Assembly (NCBI RefSeq): GCF_009827515.1
Contig: NZ_WTYO01000001.1
Coordinates: forward strand, 477,501 to 541,500
DNA length: 64,000 bases
Direction: 5' to 3'
From: Pelagerythrobacter marinus
Lineage (GTDB): Bacteria > Pseudomonadota > Alphaproteobacteria > Sphingomonadales > Sphingomonadaceae
Shown: in pieces, positions 25,724 to 34,922 of the stretch
Layout: the number at the start of each line of letters is the position of its first letter
How positions within the stretch are numbered: position 1 is the stretch's first letter
Notes under the pieces: model-generated
Databases searched by the model: none
The model's input: only the letters and a program-made list of their open reading frames with translations
What the model was told of the DNA's origin: nothing
Made by a program: the position numbers and the translations under genes

Positions 25724-26191
25724 ATGCATAGGCTGTTTATCGTTCTTTTCGCGGCATTTATCGCCGGAGCTTCACCCGCCTTCGGGCAGGAGCGGGAGGT
25801 GCCCTACTGGGCGACGATCGATACGAGCGAGCTGAACATGCGCGTCGGCCCGAGCGTCAATTACAGGATCGAGTGGGTCTATCGCCGCGAAGGGCTGCCG
25901 GTGAAAGTCGTCCGCGTGATCGACGGCTGGCGGCTGATCCGCGATCCCGACGGCGCCCAGGGGTGGGTCGTCGCCCGCCTGCTCAGCGCGAGGCGGGGGG
26001 CGATCGTCGTCGGCGAAGGCCTCGCCGCGCTGCGCGAGGCGCCGGCCGACAACGCGCAGCTGAAATGGAATGCCGAGCCCGGCGTGGTCGGCAAGCTCGG
26101 CGAATGCGAGGCCGGGTGGTGCCGCTTCGATGTCGCCGGGCGGGTCGGCTGGATCAGGGCCGAACGGCTCTGGGGCGCGGGCGAACCCTGA
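25724..26191 (+). CDS. Exported SH3-like domain protein
   Basis: A 155-residue protein with a signal peptide (cut near Ala-Phe-Gly-Gln, residues 19-22). The mature part holds two bacterial SH3-like repeats: SELNMRVGPSVNYRIEWVY with GWRLIRDPDGAQGWVVARLLS, then EGLAALREAPADNAQ with GWCRFDVAGRVGWIRAERLWG. Such modules (SH3b, COG3807 type) bind cell-wall or protein ligands in the periplasm. No catalytic domain is attached. It stands alone, divergent from the dehydrogenase gene, with a 91-base gap. Confidence 0.85.
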   Translation: MHRLFIVLFAAFIAGASPAFGQEREVPYWATIDTSELNMRVGPSVNYRIEWVYRREGLPVKVVRVIDGWRLIRDPDGAQGWVVARLLSARRGAIVVGEGLAALREAPADNAQLKWNAEPGVVGKLGECEAGWCRFDVAGRVGWIRAERLWGAGEP

Positions 26192-26218
26192 CACTGGCCG
26201 CCGGCCCGGGCGCCAGAG

Positions 26219-26283
26219 ACGAAGGCCAGAAACGAAGGCCAGAAACGACGGGCCGGAACGATGGCCGGAAACGAGGGGCGGCA
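26219..26283. repeat. Five degenerate 13-bp tandem units
   Basis: The unit ACGAAGGCCAGAA occurs twice perfectly (26219-26231 and 26232-26244). Three diverged copies follow (ACGACGGGCCGGA, ACGATGGCCGGAA, ACGAGGGGCGGCA). The array sits in the 175-base gap between two convergent genes. Confidence 0.75.
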
Positions 26284-26366
26284 CGCGGCCGCCCCTGCTT
26301 CCATGCGATGTTCCCATGCGATGATCGGCTTGGCAGTCGGGCGGCCGGCGGCCTGCGCCGACCCGT

Positions 26367-26786
26367 TCAGACCCCGTCGTCAGCCGTCTTGCGGGCCACG
26401 GTCACCGTCGTCCCGTCTTCGGCCGTGGCGGTCCAGCTGCCGTCTTCCGCCGGCGGGCTGTCGGTCCAGCACAGCTCGGCCCCGCCTTCGGGCGTCAGGC
26501 AGTTCCGGTCGTCCCTGACCACCCAGCTGCCGCGCGCCGTCTCTTCCCCGTCCATCGTGTCGACGTAAGTGCCGTCGGCATTGATCGTGGTGGTGGTCAC
26601 CGTGCCGTCGGCCCAGGTCACCTCGTAATCCCCGGCCGCATCGTCGCTGGCGAGGGCGGCAGTGCCGCTGCCGGCGGCAGGGGCCGCGGCGGTATCGGCA
26701 GCAGGCGCGTCGGCGGGCGTTTCGTCCCCTTGTCCGGAACAGGCGCACAGTGCCGCGACGGCCGCGGTCAGAACGATATTTCTCAT
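26367..26786 (-). CDS. Small putative lipoprotein
   Basis: A 139-residue protein of unknown function. Start ATG 26786 gives MRNIVLTAAVAALCACSG, a lipoprotein signal with a loose lipobox before a Cys. An Ala/Asp-rich linker (about residues 20-50) leads to a compact beta-rich domain: GDYEVTWADGTVTTTTINAD, GSWVVRDDRNCLTPEGGAELC and SWTATAEDGTTVTV. The two Cys of this domain could form a disulfide. The strands look like repeated short hairpins. A GGAG ribosome site precedes the start. Similar small lipoproteins are frequent in sphingomonads, but I know no function for this one. Confidence 0.75.
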   Translation of the reverse strand: MRNIVLTAAVAALCACSGQGDETPADAPAADTAAAPAAGSGTAALASDDAAGDYEVTWADGTVTTTTINADGTYVDTMDGEETARGSWVVRDDRNCLTPEGGAELCWTDSPPAEDGSWTATAEDGTTVTVARKTADDGV

Positions 26787-26879
26787 CTCCCAGAACTCCT
26801 TATCTCGTGGAGGTCGGGCGATGATACTCCGCTCGAACCGCGGCGGCAAACGGCACCGGCGCGCTTGTCCCCCGGTGGC

Positions 26880-28076
26880 TCAGGCCAGTTCTACCGCGAC
26901 GGCGGTGGCTTCACCGCCCCCGATGCAGAGCGAGGCCACGCCTCGCTTCTTGCCCTGGCGCTTGAGCGCGTTCAGCAGGGTTACCAGGATCCGCGTCCCG
27001 CTGGCGCCGATCGGATGGCCCAGCGCGGTTCCCCCGCCGTTGATGTTGATCCTGTCGTGCGGGATCCCGATGTCGCGCATGGCGAACATCGCGACGCAGG
27101 CGAAGGCCTCGTTCACTTCCCACAGGTCCACCTCGTCAACCGACCAGCCGGACTTGTCGAGCACCTTCTGGATCGCGCCGATCGGTGCCACCGTGAACTG
27201 CGCCGGTTCCTGGGCATGGGCGGCCATGGCCACGATCCGGGCGACCGGCTCCACCCCCTTCGCCGCGGCCACGCTCTCGCGCGCGAGGACCACCGCGGCC
27301 GCACCGTCGGAGATCGAGCTGGAGGTGGCGGCCGTGATCGTGCCGTCTTTCGCGAAGGCGGGCTTCAGGGTCGGGATCTTGTCCGGCTTGCCGCGGCCGG
27401 GCTGCTCGTCGGTATCGACCACCGTTTCGCCCGCGCGGGTGGTGAAGGAAACCGGAACGATCTCGTCCGCGAAGGCGCCGCTGTCGATCGCGGCATTGGC
27501 CCGGCGCAGCGATTCGATGGCGTAATCGTCCATCTCCTCGCGCGACATCTGGTAATCGTTCGCGGTGGACTGGGCGAAAGTGCCCATCGCCCGGCCTTCC
27601 TCGTAGGCATCTTCCAGCCCGTCGAGGAACATGTGGTCGTAAGCCGTGTCGTGGCCGATCCGCGCGCCCGACCGGTGCTTCTTCAGCAGGTAGGGGGCGT
27701 TCGTCATGCTTTCCATCCCGCCCGCGACGACCACGTCGATCGTCCCGGCGGCAAGCGCTTCGGCGCCCATGATCACGGTCTGCATTCCGCTGCCGCAGAC
27801 CTTGTTGACCGTGGTCGCCTGGACCGACTTGGGCAGGCCCGCCTTGATCGCCGCCTGGCGCGCCGGGGCCTGGCCCAGGCCCGCGGGCAGGACGCAGCCC
27901 ATGTAGATGCGATCGATATCGTCGCCGGCCACGCCGGCCCGCTCGACCGAGGCCTTGACCGCGGTTGCGCCGAGCTCGGTCGCGCTGACCGGTGCCAGCG
28001 CCCCCTGCATTCCGCCCATCGGTGTGCGGGCGTAGGAAAGAATGACGACGGGATCGTTGGCGGAAAACTGGGCCAT
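26880..28076 (-). CDS. Acetyl-CoA C-acetyltransferase (thiolase)
   Basis: A 398-residue thiolase. The nucleophile is Cys94 (NKVCGSGMQ). WEVNEAFA, NINGGGTALGHPIGASG (catalytic His) and the final Cys in ASLCIGGGEATA complete the active site. It condenses two acetyl-CoA to acetoacetyl-CoA or runs the reverse, in fatty-acid breakdown or polyhydroxybutyrate-type metabolism. It lacks close partners here: the aldehyde dehydrogenase is divergent. The length is that of biosynthetic/degradative acetoacetyl-CoA thiolases. The choice between acetyl-CoA and longer acyl substrates cannot be made by motif alone. Confidence 0.93.
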   Translation of the reverse strand: MAQFSANDPVVILSYARTPMGGMQGALAPVSATELGATAVKASVERAGVAGDDIDRIYMGCVLPAGLGQAPARQAAIKAGLPKSVQATTVNKVCGSGMQTVIMGAEALAAGTIDVVVAGGMESMTNAPYLLKKHRSGARIGHDTAYDHMFLDGLEDAYEEGRAMGTFAQSTANDYQMSREEMDDYAIESLRRANAAIDSGAFADEIVPVSFTTRAGETVVDTDEQPGRGKPDKIPTLKPAFAKDGTITAATSSSISDGAAAVVLARESVAAAKGVEPVARIVAMAAHAQEPAQFTVAPIGAIQKVLDKSGWSVDEVDLWEVNEAFACVAMFAMRDIGIPHDRININGGGTALGHPIGASGTRILVTLLNALKRQGKKRGVASLCIGGGEATAVAVELA

Positions 28077-28248
28077 GGAAACAATGCCTTTCGCTGGAAG
28101 TCCTTATCGGCGTGCTACCTAATGTTGCACTGCGGCAAAGGCAAATGCCCGGCAGCGCTTGCCAAGAGGGGCCGGGTGGTGGACATTCGGTGGCAAAGCG
28201 AAACGAATGGGCCGGATGACTGGGCCGAGACGATTGGGAGAGATATCG

Positions 28249-29679
28249 ATGAGCCAGCAGGACAAGACCGCGCTGCGCGAGCTTCTGCAGAAGCAGCGCG
28301 AGGCCTTTACCCTGGCGAGGCCCGAAGGCCTCGACCTGCGGCGCGACCGGATCGGGCGGGCCATCGCGCTCCTCAAGGAGAACGCGGATGCCCTGTGCCA
28401 GGCGATGAGCGCCGATTTCGGCAATCGCAGCCCGCACCAGTCGATGATCACCGACATCGCCGGCACCGTCGCCTTCGGCAAGTACTGCCTGAAGCACCTC
28501 GAAAAGTGGGCGCGGAGCGAGAAACGGCACGTGCAGTTCCCGCTCGGCCTGCTCGGCGCGAAGGCGGAACTGCGATACGAGCCCAAGGGCGTCGTCGGCA
28601 TCCTCAGCCCGTGGAACTTCCCGGTCAACCTGAGCTTCGGCCCGTTGATGCAGGTGCTGGCCGCGGGCAACCGGGCGATGATCAAGCCGAGCGAGTTCAC
28701 CGAGCGCACGTCCGCGCTTTCGGCGGAGCTCTGCGCGAAATATTTCGACGAGCGCGAGGTCGCCTTCGTGACCGGCGGGCCGGAGGTGGCGCAGGAATTC
28801 TCCTCGCTGCCTTTCGATCACCTCGTCTTCACCGGCTCGACCGCCACCGGACGCAAGGTGATGGAGGCCGCCGCGCGGAACCTGTGCCCGGTCACGCTGG
28901 AACTGGGCGGCAAGTCGCCGGTCTTTCTTGGGCGCGGGGCCGACCTGGAGCGCGCGGGCGAACGAATCGCGATGGGCAAGATGATGAACGCGGGCCAGAT
29001 CTGCCTCGCGCCCGATTACATGTACGTCCCGCACGACCAGGAGGATGCGGCGATCGCCGCGGTCGAGCTGGGCGTCCACCGGATGTACCCGACCCTGCTT
29101 GAGAACGACGACTATGCCTCGGTCGTGACCGATCGCCATTTCGACCGGCTCAAGGCCATGGTCGAGGATGCCCGGGACAAGGGCGCCGAGGTGATCGAGG
29201 TCAATCCCGGCAAGGAAGATTTCTCGAACACCAATGCCCGCAAGATGCCGCTGACGATCCTGCGCAACGTGACCGACGAGATGCAGGCGATGCAGGAGGA
29301 GATTTTCGGCCCCGTCCTGCCGGTCAGGACATACCGCGAGATCGGCGAGGCGATCGATTACGTCAACGATCGCGACCGGCCGCTCGGCCTCTACTACTTC
29401 GGGGGCGACCCCGGCGAGCGCGAAGAGGTGCTGACGCGCACGATTTCGGGCGGGGTGACGGTGAACGACGTGATCTTCCATGTCTCGATGGAAGACCTGC
29501 CGTTCGGGGGCGTGGGGCCCAGCGGGATCGGCGCCTACCACGGGGTCGAGGGCTTCCGCGAGTTCAGCCATGCGCGCGCCGTCTATACCCAGCCGAAGAT
29601 CGACGTGGCCAAGCTCGGCGGGTTCAAGCCGCCCTATGGCCCGGCGACCGAAAAGGCGGTTCGCGGCCTGATGAAATAG
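28249..29679 (+). CDS. Coniferyl-aldehyde dehydrogenase-like NAD(P)+ aldehyde dehydrogenase
   Basis: A 476-residue aldehyde dehydrogenase. Start ATG 28249 is supported by GGGAGAGATATCG in front; the frame stays open upstream to 28159 but without family similarity. PWNFP (121-125), Glu218 in ELGGK and the catalytic Cys252 in NAGQICLAPDY are present. The C-terminus with GPSGIGAYHGVEGFREFSH is characteristic of the coniferyl/long-chain (CALDH/ALDH3-like) branch, which oxidises aromatic or aliphatic aldehydes and may be membrane-associated. The true substrate is not known. A terminator-like hairpin follows. Confidence 0.88.
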   Translation: MSQQDKTALRELLQKQREAFTLARPEGLDLRRDRIGRAIALLKENADALCQAMSADFGNRSPHQSMITDIAGTVAFGKYCLKHLEKWARSEKRHVQFPLGLLGAKAELRYEPKGVVGILSPWNFPVNLSFGPLMQVLAAGNRAMIKPSEFTERTSALSAELCAKYFDEREVAFVTGGPEVAQEFSSLPFDHLVFTGSTATGRKVMEAAARNLCPVTLELGGKSPVFLGRGADLERAGERIAMGKMMNAGQICLAPDYMYVPHDQEDAAIAAVELGVHRMYPTLLENDDYASVVTDRHFDRLKAMVEDARDKGAEVIEVNPGKEDFSNTNARKMPLTILRNVTDEMQAMQEEIFGPVLPVRTYREIGEAIDYVNDRDRPLGLYYFGGDPGEREEVLTRTISGGVTVNDVIFHVSMEDLPFGGVGPSGIGAYHGVEGFREFSHARAVYTQPKIDVAKLGGFKPPYGPATEKAVRGLMK

Positions 29680-29683
29680 GCGC

Positions 29684-29717
29684 CCCGGCGGGCGGCCCGC
29701 GCCGGGCCCATTTTATT
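29684..29717 (+). terminator. Probable Rho-independent terminator after the aldehyde dehydrogenase
   Basis: A GC-rich stem of about nine pairs with one bulge (29684-29692 with 29697-29706), then CCCATTTTATT. It lies just after the stop at 29679 and upstream of the nuo promoter region. Confidence 0.5.
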
Positions 29718-29742
29718 GCGAAAGGTTCGCATTTCCGCGCCC

Positions 29743-29771
29743 TTGCGCCACTCGCGCGACGGGCCTAGAGG
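29743..29771 (+). promoter_or_regulatory. Candidate promoter of the nuo operon
   Basis: TTGCGC (29743-29748), a 17-base spacer and TAGAGG (29766-29771), leaving a leader of about 55 bases before nuoA. Matches to consensus are modest; chosen for spacing and for the TAG-type -10 shared with other genes here. Confidence 0.35.
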
Positions 29772-29831
29772 CGGGCGCGAAATATCCGCCTCGCGGGAAT
29801 CGCCCCTGGGAAAACCGCTCAAGGAACAATC

Positions 29832-30206
29832 GTGGTCGACCTGAGCCAATATCTTCCGATCCTGATCTTCCTGATCATCGCGCTGGGACTCTCGGCCCTG
29901 TTCGTGTTCCTGCCGATGGGCGTCGCGCGCCTGACCGGGGCGCACAACCCCGATGCGGAGAAGCTGAGCGAGTACGAGTGCGGCTTTCCCGCGTTCGAGG
30001 ATCCGCGCAGCCAGTTCGACGTGCGATTCTACCTCGTCGCGATCCTGTTCATCATCTTCGATCTCGAGGCGGCCTTCCTGTTTCCCTGGGCCGTCACGGT
30101 GTTCGATCTCGGCTGGTCCGCGTGGATCGGGATGATGATCTTCCTCGGCATCCTGACCGTCGGCTTCGTCTACGAATGGAAGTCCGGCGCGCTGGATTGG
30201 GAATAA
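29832..30206 (+). CDS. nuoA: NADH-quinone oxidoreductase subunit A
   Basis: A 124-residue inner-membrane protein with three helices, starting at GTG 29832 after the ribosome site AAGGA. The loop [31 protein letters not shown] is cut short here to its key parts: the Cys-bearing EYECGF and the FDVRFYLVA that lie near the quinone site of complex I. Acidic residues in the third helix are typical. It is the first gene of the nuoA-N cluster and ends three bases before nuoB. Confidence 0.96.
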   Translation: MVDLSQYLPILIFLIIALGLSALFVFLPMGVARLTGAHNPDAEKLSEYECGFPAFEDPRSQFDVRFYLVAILFIIFDLEAAFLFPWAVTVFDLGWSAWIGMMIFLGILTVGFVYEWKSGALDWE

Positions 30207-30209
30207 GTT

Positions 30210-30752
30210 ATGAACCAAGTCACACCCGCAGCCCGCCCCGGCGAGGTACGCCAGCCCGACGCGGACTATTTCCGCGCGCTGCAGACCGAGGTGAACGACA
30301 AGGGCTTCCTCGTCACCAGCACCGAGGAGCTGTTCCAGTGGGCGCGCACCGGCTCGCTCTGGTGGATGACTTTCGGCCTCGCCTGCTGCGCGGTCGAAAT
30401 GATCCACGTCAACATGCCGCGTTACGACATGGAGCGTTTCGGCGTCGCCCCGCGCGCCAGCCCGCGGCAGAGCGACGTGATGATCGTCGCCGGCACGCTG
30501 TGCAACAAGATGGCCCCGGCGCTGCGCAAGGTCTACGACCAGATGTCGGACCCGAAATACGTCATCTCGATGGGCAGCTGCGCCAATGGCGGCGGTTACT
30601 ACCACTACAGCTATTCCGTCGTGCGTGGCTGCGACCGGATCGTGCCGGTCGATATCTATGTCCCCGGGTGCCCGCCGACTGCGGAGGCGCTGCTGTACGG
30701 CGTGATGCAGCTGCAGCGGAAGATCCGGCGCGAAGGGACGATCGAAAGGTGA
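30210..30752 (+). CDS. nuoB: NADH-quinone oxidoreductase subunit B
   Basis: A 180-residue peripheral subunit that carries the terminal cluster N2. Its four ligands are Cys59 and Cys60 (GLACCAVEM), Cys124 ([10 protein letters not shown]) and Cys154 ([10 protein letters not shown]). N2 passes electrons to quinone at the junction with NuoD. An extended N-terminus precedes the conserved [13 protein letters not shown] region. It begins three bases after the nuoA stop and is followed by nuoC after ten bases. Confidence 0.97.
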   Translation: MNQVTPAARPGEVRQPDADYFRALQTEVNDKGFLVTSTEELFQWARTGSLWWMTFGLACCAVEMIHVNMPRYDMERFGVAPRASPRQSDVMIVAGTLCNKMAPALRKVYDQMSDPKYVISMGSCANGGGYYHYSYSVVRGCDRIVPVDIYVPGCPPTAEALLYGVMQLQRKIRREGTIER

Positions 30753-30762
30753 TTGCCCGACA

Positions 30763-31611
30763 ATGACCGTTCTCCATTCCGCCCCCAGGTTCGCCTCCAA
30801 CGAAGGCGTGAAGGACGCGCTGTCCGCGGCGCTCGGCGCGATGCTCGTCGATGCGCACGAGGAGCATGGCGAGATCCTGCTGACCGTGAAGCGCGATTCG
30901 ATCGAGGACGCGCTGCGCCTGCTGCGCGACGAGCATGAATACCAGCAGCTGATGGAAATCGCCGGGGTCGACTATCCCCAGCGGGCCGAGCGGTTCGAAG
31001 TCGTCTACATGCTGCTCAGCGTCACGCGCAATCACCGGGTCATGGTGAAAGTCACCGCCTCGGAAAAGACGCCGGTGCCGACGGTGACGACGCTGTGGCC
31101 CAATGCCGGGTGGCTCGAACGCGAGGTGTTCGACCTCTACGGCGTGCTGTTCGAAGGCAACACCGACTTGCGCCGCATCCTCACCGACTACGGGTTCGAA
31201 GGGCATCCGTTTCGCAAGGATTTCCCGCTCACCGGGTACCACGAGCTGCGCTATTCCGAGGAGGAAAAGCGCGTGGTCTACGAACCGGTCGACCTGCCGC
31301 AGGACTTGCGCCAGTTCGATTTCATGAGCCCGTGGGAAGGGGCGGACTACGTCCTGCCCGGCGACGAAAAGGCCGCCACCCCGCCGGTCGCCGAGCCGAA
31401 GACGACCGGCAAGCCGGGCGAGACCGGCGCCGGGGCGAAGGCCGACGAGGAAGCCGCCGACAAGGTCAGTGCCGGTCCGCCGGCCGAAGACGATACCGCG
31501 ATCGACGAGACCGCTCCGGAGCCGACCGAAGACCGTGCCGATCGCCCGGCGCGCGAAGGCGGGACGAGCGAGACCAAGTCCGCGACAGAGCCGAAGGAGA
31601 AGGGCGAATGA
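30763..31611 (+). CDS. nuoC: NADH-quinone oxidoreductase subunit C with a long acidic tail
   Basis: A 282-residue subunit of the peripheral arm. Residues 1-200 are the usual 30-kDa domain, including [36 protein letters not shown] and [16 protein letters not shown]. Residues 201-282 are an added low-complexity tail rich in Glu, Asp, Lys, Pro and Ala with no predicted fold. Ordinary NuoC is about 200 residues. The tail is in frame and ends in a coupled ATGA overlap with nuoD, so it is not a frameshift product. Its function is unknown; it may be a flexible surface extension. Confidence 0.95.
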   Translation: MTVLHSAPRFASNEGVKDALSAALGAMLVDAHEEHGEILLTVKRDSIEDALRLLRDEHEYQQLMEIAGVDYPQRAERFEVVYMLLSVTRNHRVMVKVTASEKTPVPTVTTLWPNAGWLEREVFDLYGVLFEGNTDLRRILTDYGFEGHPFRKDFPLTGYHELRYSEEEKRVVYEPVDLPQDLRQFDFMSPWEGADYVLPGDEKAATPPVAEPKTTGKPGETGAGAKADEEAADKVSAGPPAEDDTAIDETAPEPTEDRADRPAREGGTSETKSATEPKEKGE

Positions 31612-32822
31612 GCGGCCTCGTAGCCGAGAGCTCGCCGACCACCGAAGGCGAGGTGATCTCCAACTACACGATCAACTTCGGGCCGCAGCACCCTGCCGCG
31701 CACGGCGTGCTGCGCATGGTGATGGAGCTCGACGGCGAGATCATCGAACGGATCGATCCGCATGTCGGCCTGCTCCACCGCGGCACCGAGAAACTGATCG
31801 AGCACAAGACCTACCTCCAGGCTCTGCCCTATTTCGACCGGCTCGATTACTGCTCGCCGCTGTGTCAGGAACACAGCTACGTCCTCGCGATCGAGAAGCT
31901 CCTTAACCTCGAGGTGCCGCTGCGCGCCCAGTATCTGCGGGTCCTGTTCGCGGAGCTGACGCGCATTTCGAACCACATGCTGAACATCGGCGCGCACGTG
32001 ATGGACGTGGGCGCGATGACCCCCAACCTGTGGGTGTTCGAGCTGCGCGAAGACTGCATGAACTTCTTCGAGCGGGCCTCTGGCGCGCGGATGCACAGCG
32101 CGTGGTTCCGCCCCGGCGGCGTCCACCAGGACGTGCCGCTGAAGCTGCTGACCGACATCGGCGACTGGGTCGAGGGGCGCCTGCCCGAACTGTTCGGCGA
32201 CGCGATGAGCCTCGTGCTCGACAACCGCATCTTCAAGCAGCGCAACGTCGATATCGCGGTGGTCAGCAAGGAAGACGCGCTGCGCTGGGGTTTCTCCGGC
32301 CCGCTGATCCGGGCCGCCGGCATCCCGTGGGATCTGCGCAAGTCGCAGCCCTACGACGTCTACGACCGGATGGATTTCGAGATTCCCGTCGGCACCAATT
32401 CGGACTGCTACGACCGGTTCATGGTGCGGGTGAAGGAAGTCTACGAAAGCGCGAAGATCATCAAGCAGTGCCTGGCCGAAATGCCCGAAGGGCCGGTCGC
32501 CAGCACCGACGGCAAGGTCTCCCCGCCCAGGCGCGGTGAGATGAAGCAGTCGATGGAAGCGCTGATCCACCACTTCAAGCTCTATACCGAGGGCTTCCAC
32601 GTGCCCGCGGGCGAAGTCTACGTCGCGACCGAGAGCCCCAAGGGCGAATTCGGCGTGTACCTGGTCAGCGACGGGTCGAACAAACCCTATCGCTGCAAGA
32701 TCCGCCCGACGGCCTTCAGCCATCTTCAGGCAATGGATTTCATGTCGAAAGGCCACATGCTGCCCGATGCCACCGCCATCCTCGGCGCCATCGACGTCGT
32801 CTTCGGGGAGTGTGACCGCTAA
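31608..32822 (+). CDS. nuoD: NADH-quinone oxidoreductase subunit D
   Basis: A 404-residue 49-kDa subunit that forms the quinone-reduction pocket with Nuo[19 protein letters not shown] holds the His-containing loop, and [15 protein letters not shown] and [10 protein letters not shown] are family signatures. The C-terminal FGECDR is the conserved end of this subunit. It starts within nuoC (ATGA) and ends overlapping nuoE (TAATG), so translation is coupled at both sides. Length is normal. Confidence 0.97.
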   Translation: MSGLVAESSPTTEGEVISNYTINFGPQHPAAHGVLRMVMELDGEIIERIDPHVGLLHRGTEKLIEHKTYLQALPYFDRLDYCSPLCQEHSYVLAIEKLLNLEVPLRAQYLRVLFAELTRISNHMLNIGAHVMDVGAMTPNLWVFELREDCMNFFERASGARMHSAWFRPGGVHQDVPLKLLTDIGDWVEGRLPELFGDAMSLVLDNRIFKQRNVDIAVVSKEDALRWGFSGPLIRAAGIPWDLRKSQPYDVYDRMDFEIPVGTNSDCYDRFMVRVKEVYESAKIIKQCLAEMPEGPVASTDGKVSPPRRGEMKQSMEALIHHFKLYTEGFHVPAGEVYVATESPKGEFGVYLVSDGSNKPYRCKIRPTAFSHLQAMDFMSKGHMLPDATAILGAIDVVFGECDR

Positions 32823-33490
32823 TGGCCGACCGCACCCCCGCACCCGACACCCCCGAGCTGCGCGAGCGCTGGGGATCGTTCGAATTCACGGCGGACTACA
32901 AGGCGAAGGCGGACAAGGCGATTGCGCGTTATCCCGAGGGACGACAGCGCTCCGCCGTGATGCCGCTGCTCGACCTTGCGCAGCGCCAGGTGGGCGAGGA
33001 AACCGATACGCAGGGCTGGCTGCCGCTGCCGGTGATCGAATACGTCGCGCGCTATCTCGACATGCCGGTGATCCGCGTGCTCGAGGTCGCGACCTTCTAT
33101 TTCATGTACAACCTGAAGCCGGTCGGTAAGTACCACGTGCAGGTCTGCGGGACGACGCCCTGCATGCTGCGCGGCTCCGACGGCCTGTTCGAAACCTGCA
33201 AGAAGCGCGGCATGAAGAAGGGCGCGGTGTCGGAAGACGGCCTGTGGACCCTCACCGAGGTCGAATGCATGGGCAATTGCGCGACCGCGCCGATGGTCCA
33301 GATCAACGACGACAATTACGAGGATTTGACGCCGGAGCGGCTCGATACCATTCTCGACGCGCTCGCCCGGGGCGAGCAGCCCAAGACCGGCACGCAGGAG
33401 CCCGGCCGCCATACCAGCGAGCCGCTCGGCGGGCCGACCACGCTGAAGGAAATGGTCGAGGCGAACCACGATTACCGGGGCGAGTGGTAA
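32822..33490 (+). CDS. nuoE: NADH-quinone oxidoreductase subunit E
   Basis: A 222-residue thioredoxin-like subunit with the N1a [2Fe-2S] cluster. The ligands are in [11 protein letters not shown] (two Cys, four residues apart) and [12 protein letters not shown] (two Cys, three apart). It sits beside NuoF in the NADH-oxidising module. The C-terminal 40 residues are a polar extension ([20 protein letters not shown]). The stop overlaps the start of the small membrane ORF (TAATG). Confidence 0.96.
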   Translation: MADRTPAPDTPELRERWGSFEFTADYKAKADKAIARYPEGRQRSAVMPLLDLAQRQVGEETDTQGWLPLPVIEYVARYLDMPVIRVLEVATFYFMYNLKPVGKYHVQVCGTTPCMLRGSDGLFETCKKRGMKKGAVSEDGLWTLTEVECMGNCATAPMVQINDDNYEDLTPERLDTILDALARGEQPKTGTQEPGRHTSEPLGGPTTLKEMVEANHDYRGEW

Positions 33491-33630
33491 TGGATATCGT
33501 CGCCATCATCGTCGCGCTGATCCTGGTGTTTATCGCGTGGAAGGTTCTCGTCGGCCTGGTGAAGTTCGGCGCGATCGCGCTGATCGTCGTCGCGGCGGTC
33601 TGGTTCGTTTCGCAGGGAGGTTTCGCGTGA
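33490..33630 (+). CDS. 46-residue membrane protein between nuoE and nuoF
   Basis: An in-frame ORF of 47 codons that exactly fills the gap between nuoE and nuoF. Its ATG overlaps the nuoE stop (TAATG), and its TGA overlaps the GTG start of nuoF (GTGA). The product is two hydrophobic stretches around a short [11 protein letters not shown] hinge: [16 protein letters not shown] and [13 protein letters not shown]. It has no cluster ligands and is not a known bacterial core subunit. Coupling on both sides argues that it is translated. It may be an accessory or assembly factor for complex I. An unknown function; existence is likely, role is inference. Confidence 0.7.
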   Translation: MDIVAIIVALILVFIAWKVLVGLVKFGAIALIVVAAVWFVSQGGFA

Positions 33631-34922
33631 GTCTCGCTGACAAGGATCGCATTTTCACCAACCTTTACGGCTTCCAGGACTGGGGCCTGAAGGCGGCGCA
33701 GGCGCGCGGTGACTGGGACGACACCAAGTCGCTGATCGCGCGCGGGCAGGATTCGATCATCGAGGAGATCAAGGCCTCGGGCCTGCGCGGGCGTGGCGGA
33801 GCCGGCTTCCCGACCGGTCTCAAGTGGTCGTTCATGCCCAAGGAAAGCAAGGACGGCCGGCCCAGCTTCCTGGTGATCAACGCCGACGAATCCGAACCCG
33901 GATCGTGCAAGGACCGCGAGATCATCCGGCACGATCCGCACAAGCTGATCGAAGGCGCGCTCTGCGCCGGTTTCGCGATGCGCGCGCGCGCGGCCTATAT
34001 CTACATCCGCGGCGAGTTCATCCGCGAGGCGGAGACGCTGCAGGCGGCAATCGACGAGGCCTATGACGCCGGTCTGATCGGCAAGAACGCCAGCGGCAGC
34101 GGATACGATTTCGACGTGTTCATGCACCGCGGCGCCGGCGCCTATATCTGCGGTGAAGAAACCGCGATGATCGAGAGCCTCGAAGGCAAGAAGGGGCAGC
34201 CGCGCCTGAAGCCGCCGTTCCCGGCCGGGGCCGGCCTCTATGGCTGCCCGACCACGGTCAACAACGTGGAATCGATTGCCGTCGTCCCCACGATCCTGCG
34301 GCGCGGCGCGAGCTGGTTCTCCGGCTTCGGGCGCGAGAACAACGCGGGCACCAAGCTGTTCCAGATTTCCGGCCATGTCGAAAAACCCTGCGTGGTCGAG
34401 GAAGCGATGAGCATCCCGTTCCGCGAGCTGATCGAGAAGCATTGCGGCGGCATTCGCGGCGGGTGGGACAACCTGCTCGCCGTCATCCCCGGCGGCTCGT
34501 CGGTGCCGCTGGTGCCGGCAGAGCAGATCATGGACGCGCCGATGGATTTCGACGGGCTGAAGGAGCTCGGCTCGGGCCTCGGCACGGCGGGCGTGATCGT
34601 GATGGACAAGTCCACCGACGTGGTCCGCGCGATCAGCCGGATCAGCTATTTCTACAAGCACGAGAGCTGCGGCCAGTGCACCCCCTGCCGCGAGGGCACC
34701 GGGTGGATGTGGCGCGTGATGGAGCGCCTGCGCACCGGCGATGCCGCGATCGAGGAAATCGACATGCTGCACCAGGTGACCAAGCAGGTCGAAGGGCACA
34801 CCATCTGCGCGCTGGGCGACGCGGCGGCCTGGCCGATCCAGGGCCTCATCCGCCACTTCCGCCCCGAGCTGGAGCGCAGGATCGAAGAACACAACGCGAA
34901 ATTCGCGGAGGCCGCGGAATAA
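33627..34922 (+). CDS. nuoF: NADH-quinone oxidoreductase subunit F
   Basis: A 431-residue subunit that oxidises [17 protein letters not shown] is the NADH/FMN-binding loop, and [12 protein letters not shown] with a later Cys (TICALGD) ligates the N3 [4Fe-4S] cluster. The start is GTG 33627, overlapping the stop of the small ORF by four bases; the next residues [14 protein letters not shown] match family N-termini. Its stop overlaps nuoG (TAATG). Confidence 0.97.
   Translation: MSLADKDRIFTNLYGFQDWGLKAAQARGDWDDTKSLIARGQDSIIEEIKASGLRGRGGAGFPTGLKWSFMPKESKDGRPSFLVINADESEPGSCKDREIIRHDPHKLIEGALCAGFAMRARAAYIYIRGEFIREAETLQAAIDEAYDAGLIGKNASGSGYDFDVFMHRGAGAYICGEETAMIESLEGKKGQPRLKPPFPAGAGLYGCPTTVNNVESIAVVPTILRRGASWFSGFGRENNAGTKLFQISGHVEKPCVVEEAMSIPFRELIEKHCGGIRGGWDNLLAVIPGGSSVPLVPAEQIMDAPMDFDGLKELGSGLGTAGVIVMDKSTDVVRAISRISYFYKHESCGQCTPCREGTGWMWRVMERLRTGDAAIEEIDMLHQVTKQVEGHTICALGDAAAWPIQGLIRHFRPELERRIEEHNAKFAEAAE

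Noticed and set aside
30753-30762. A separate small gene at the nuoB-nuoC junction
   Set aside because: The short frame beginning here is out of frame with nuoC and only reflects its codons; the gap is ten bases.
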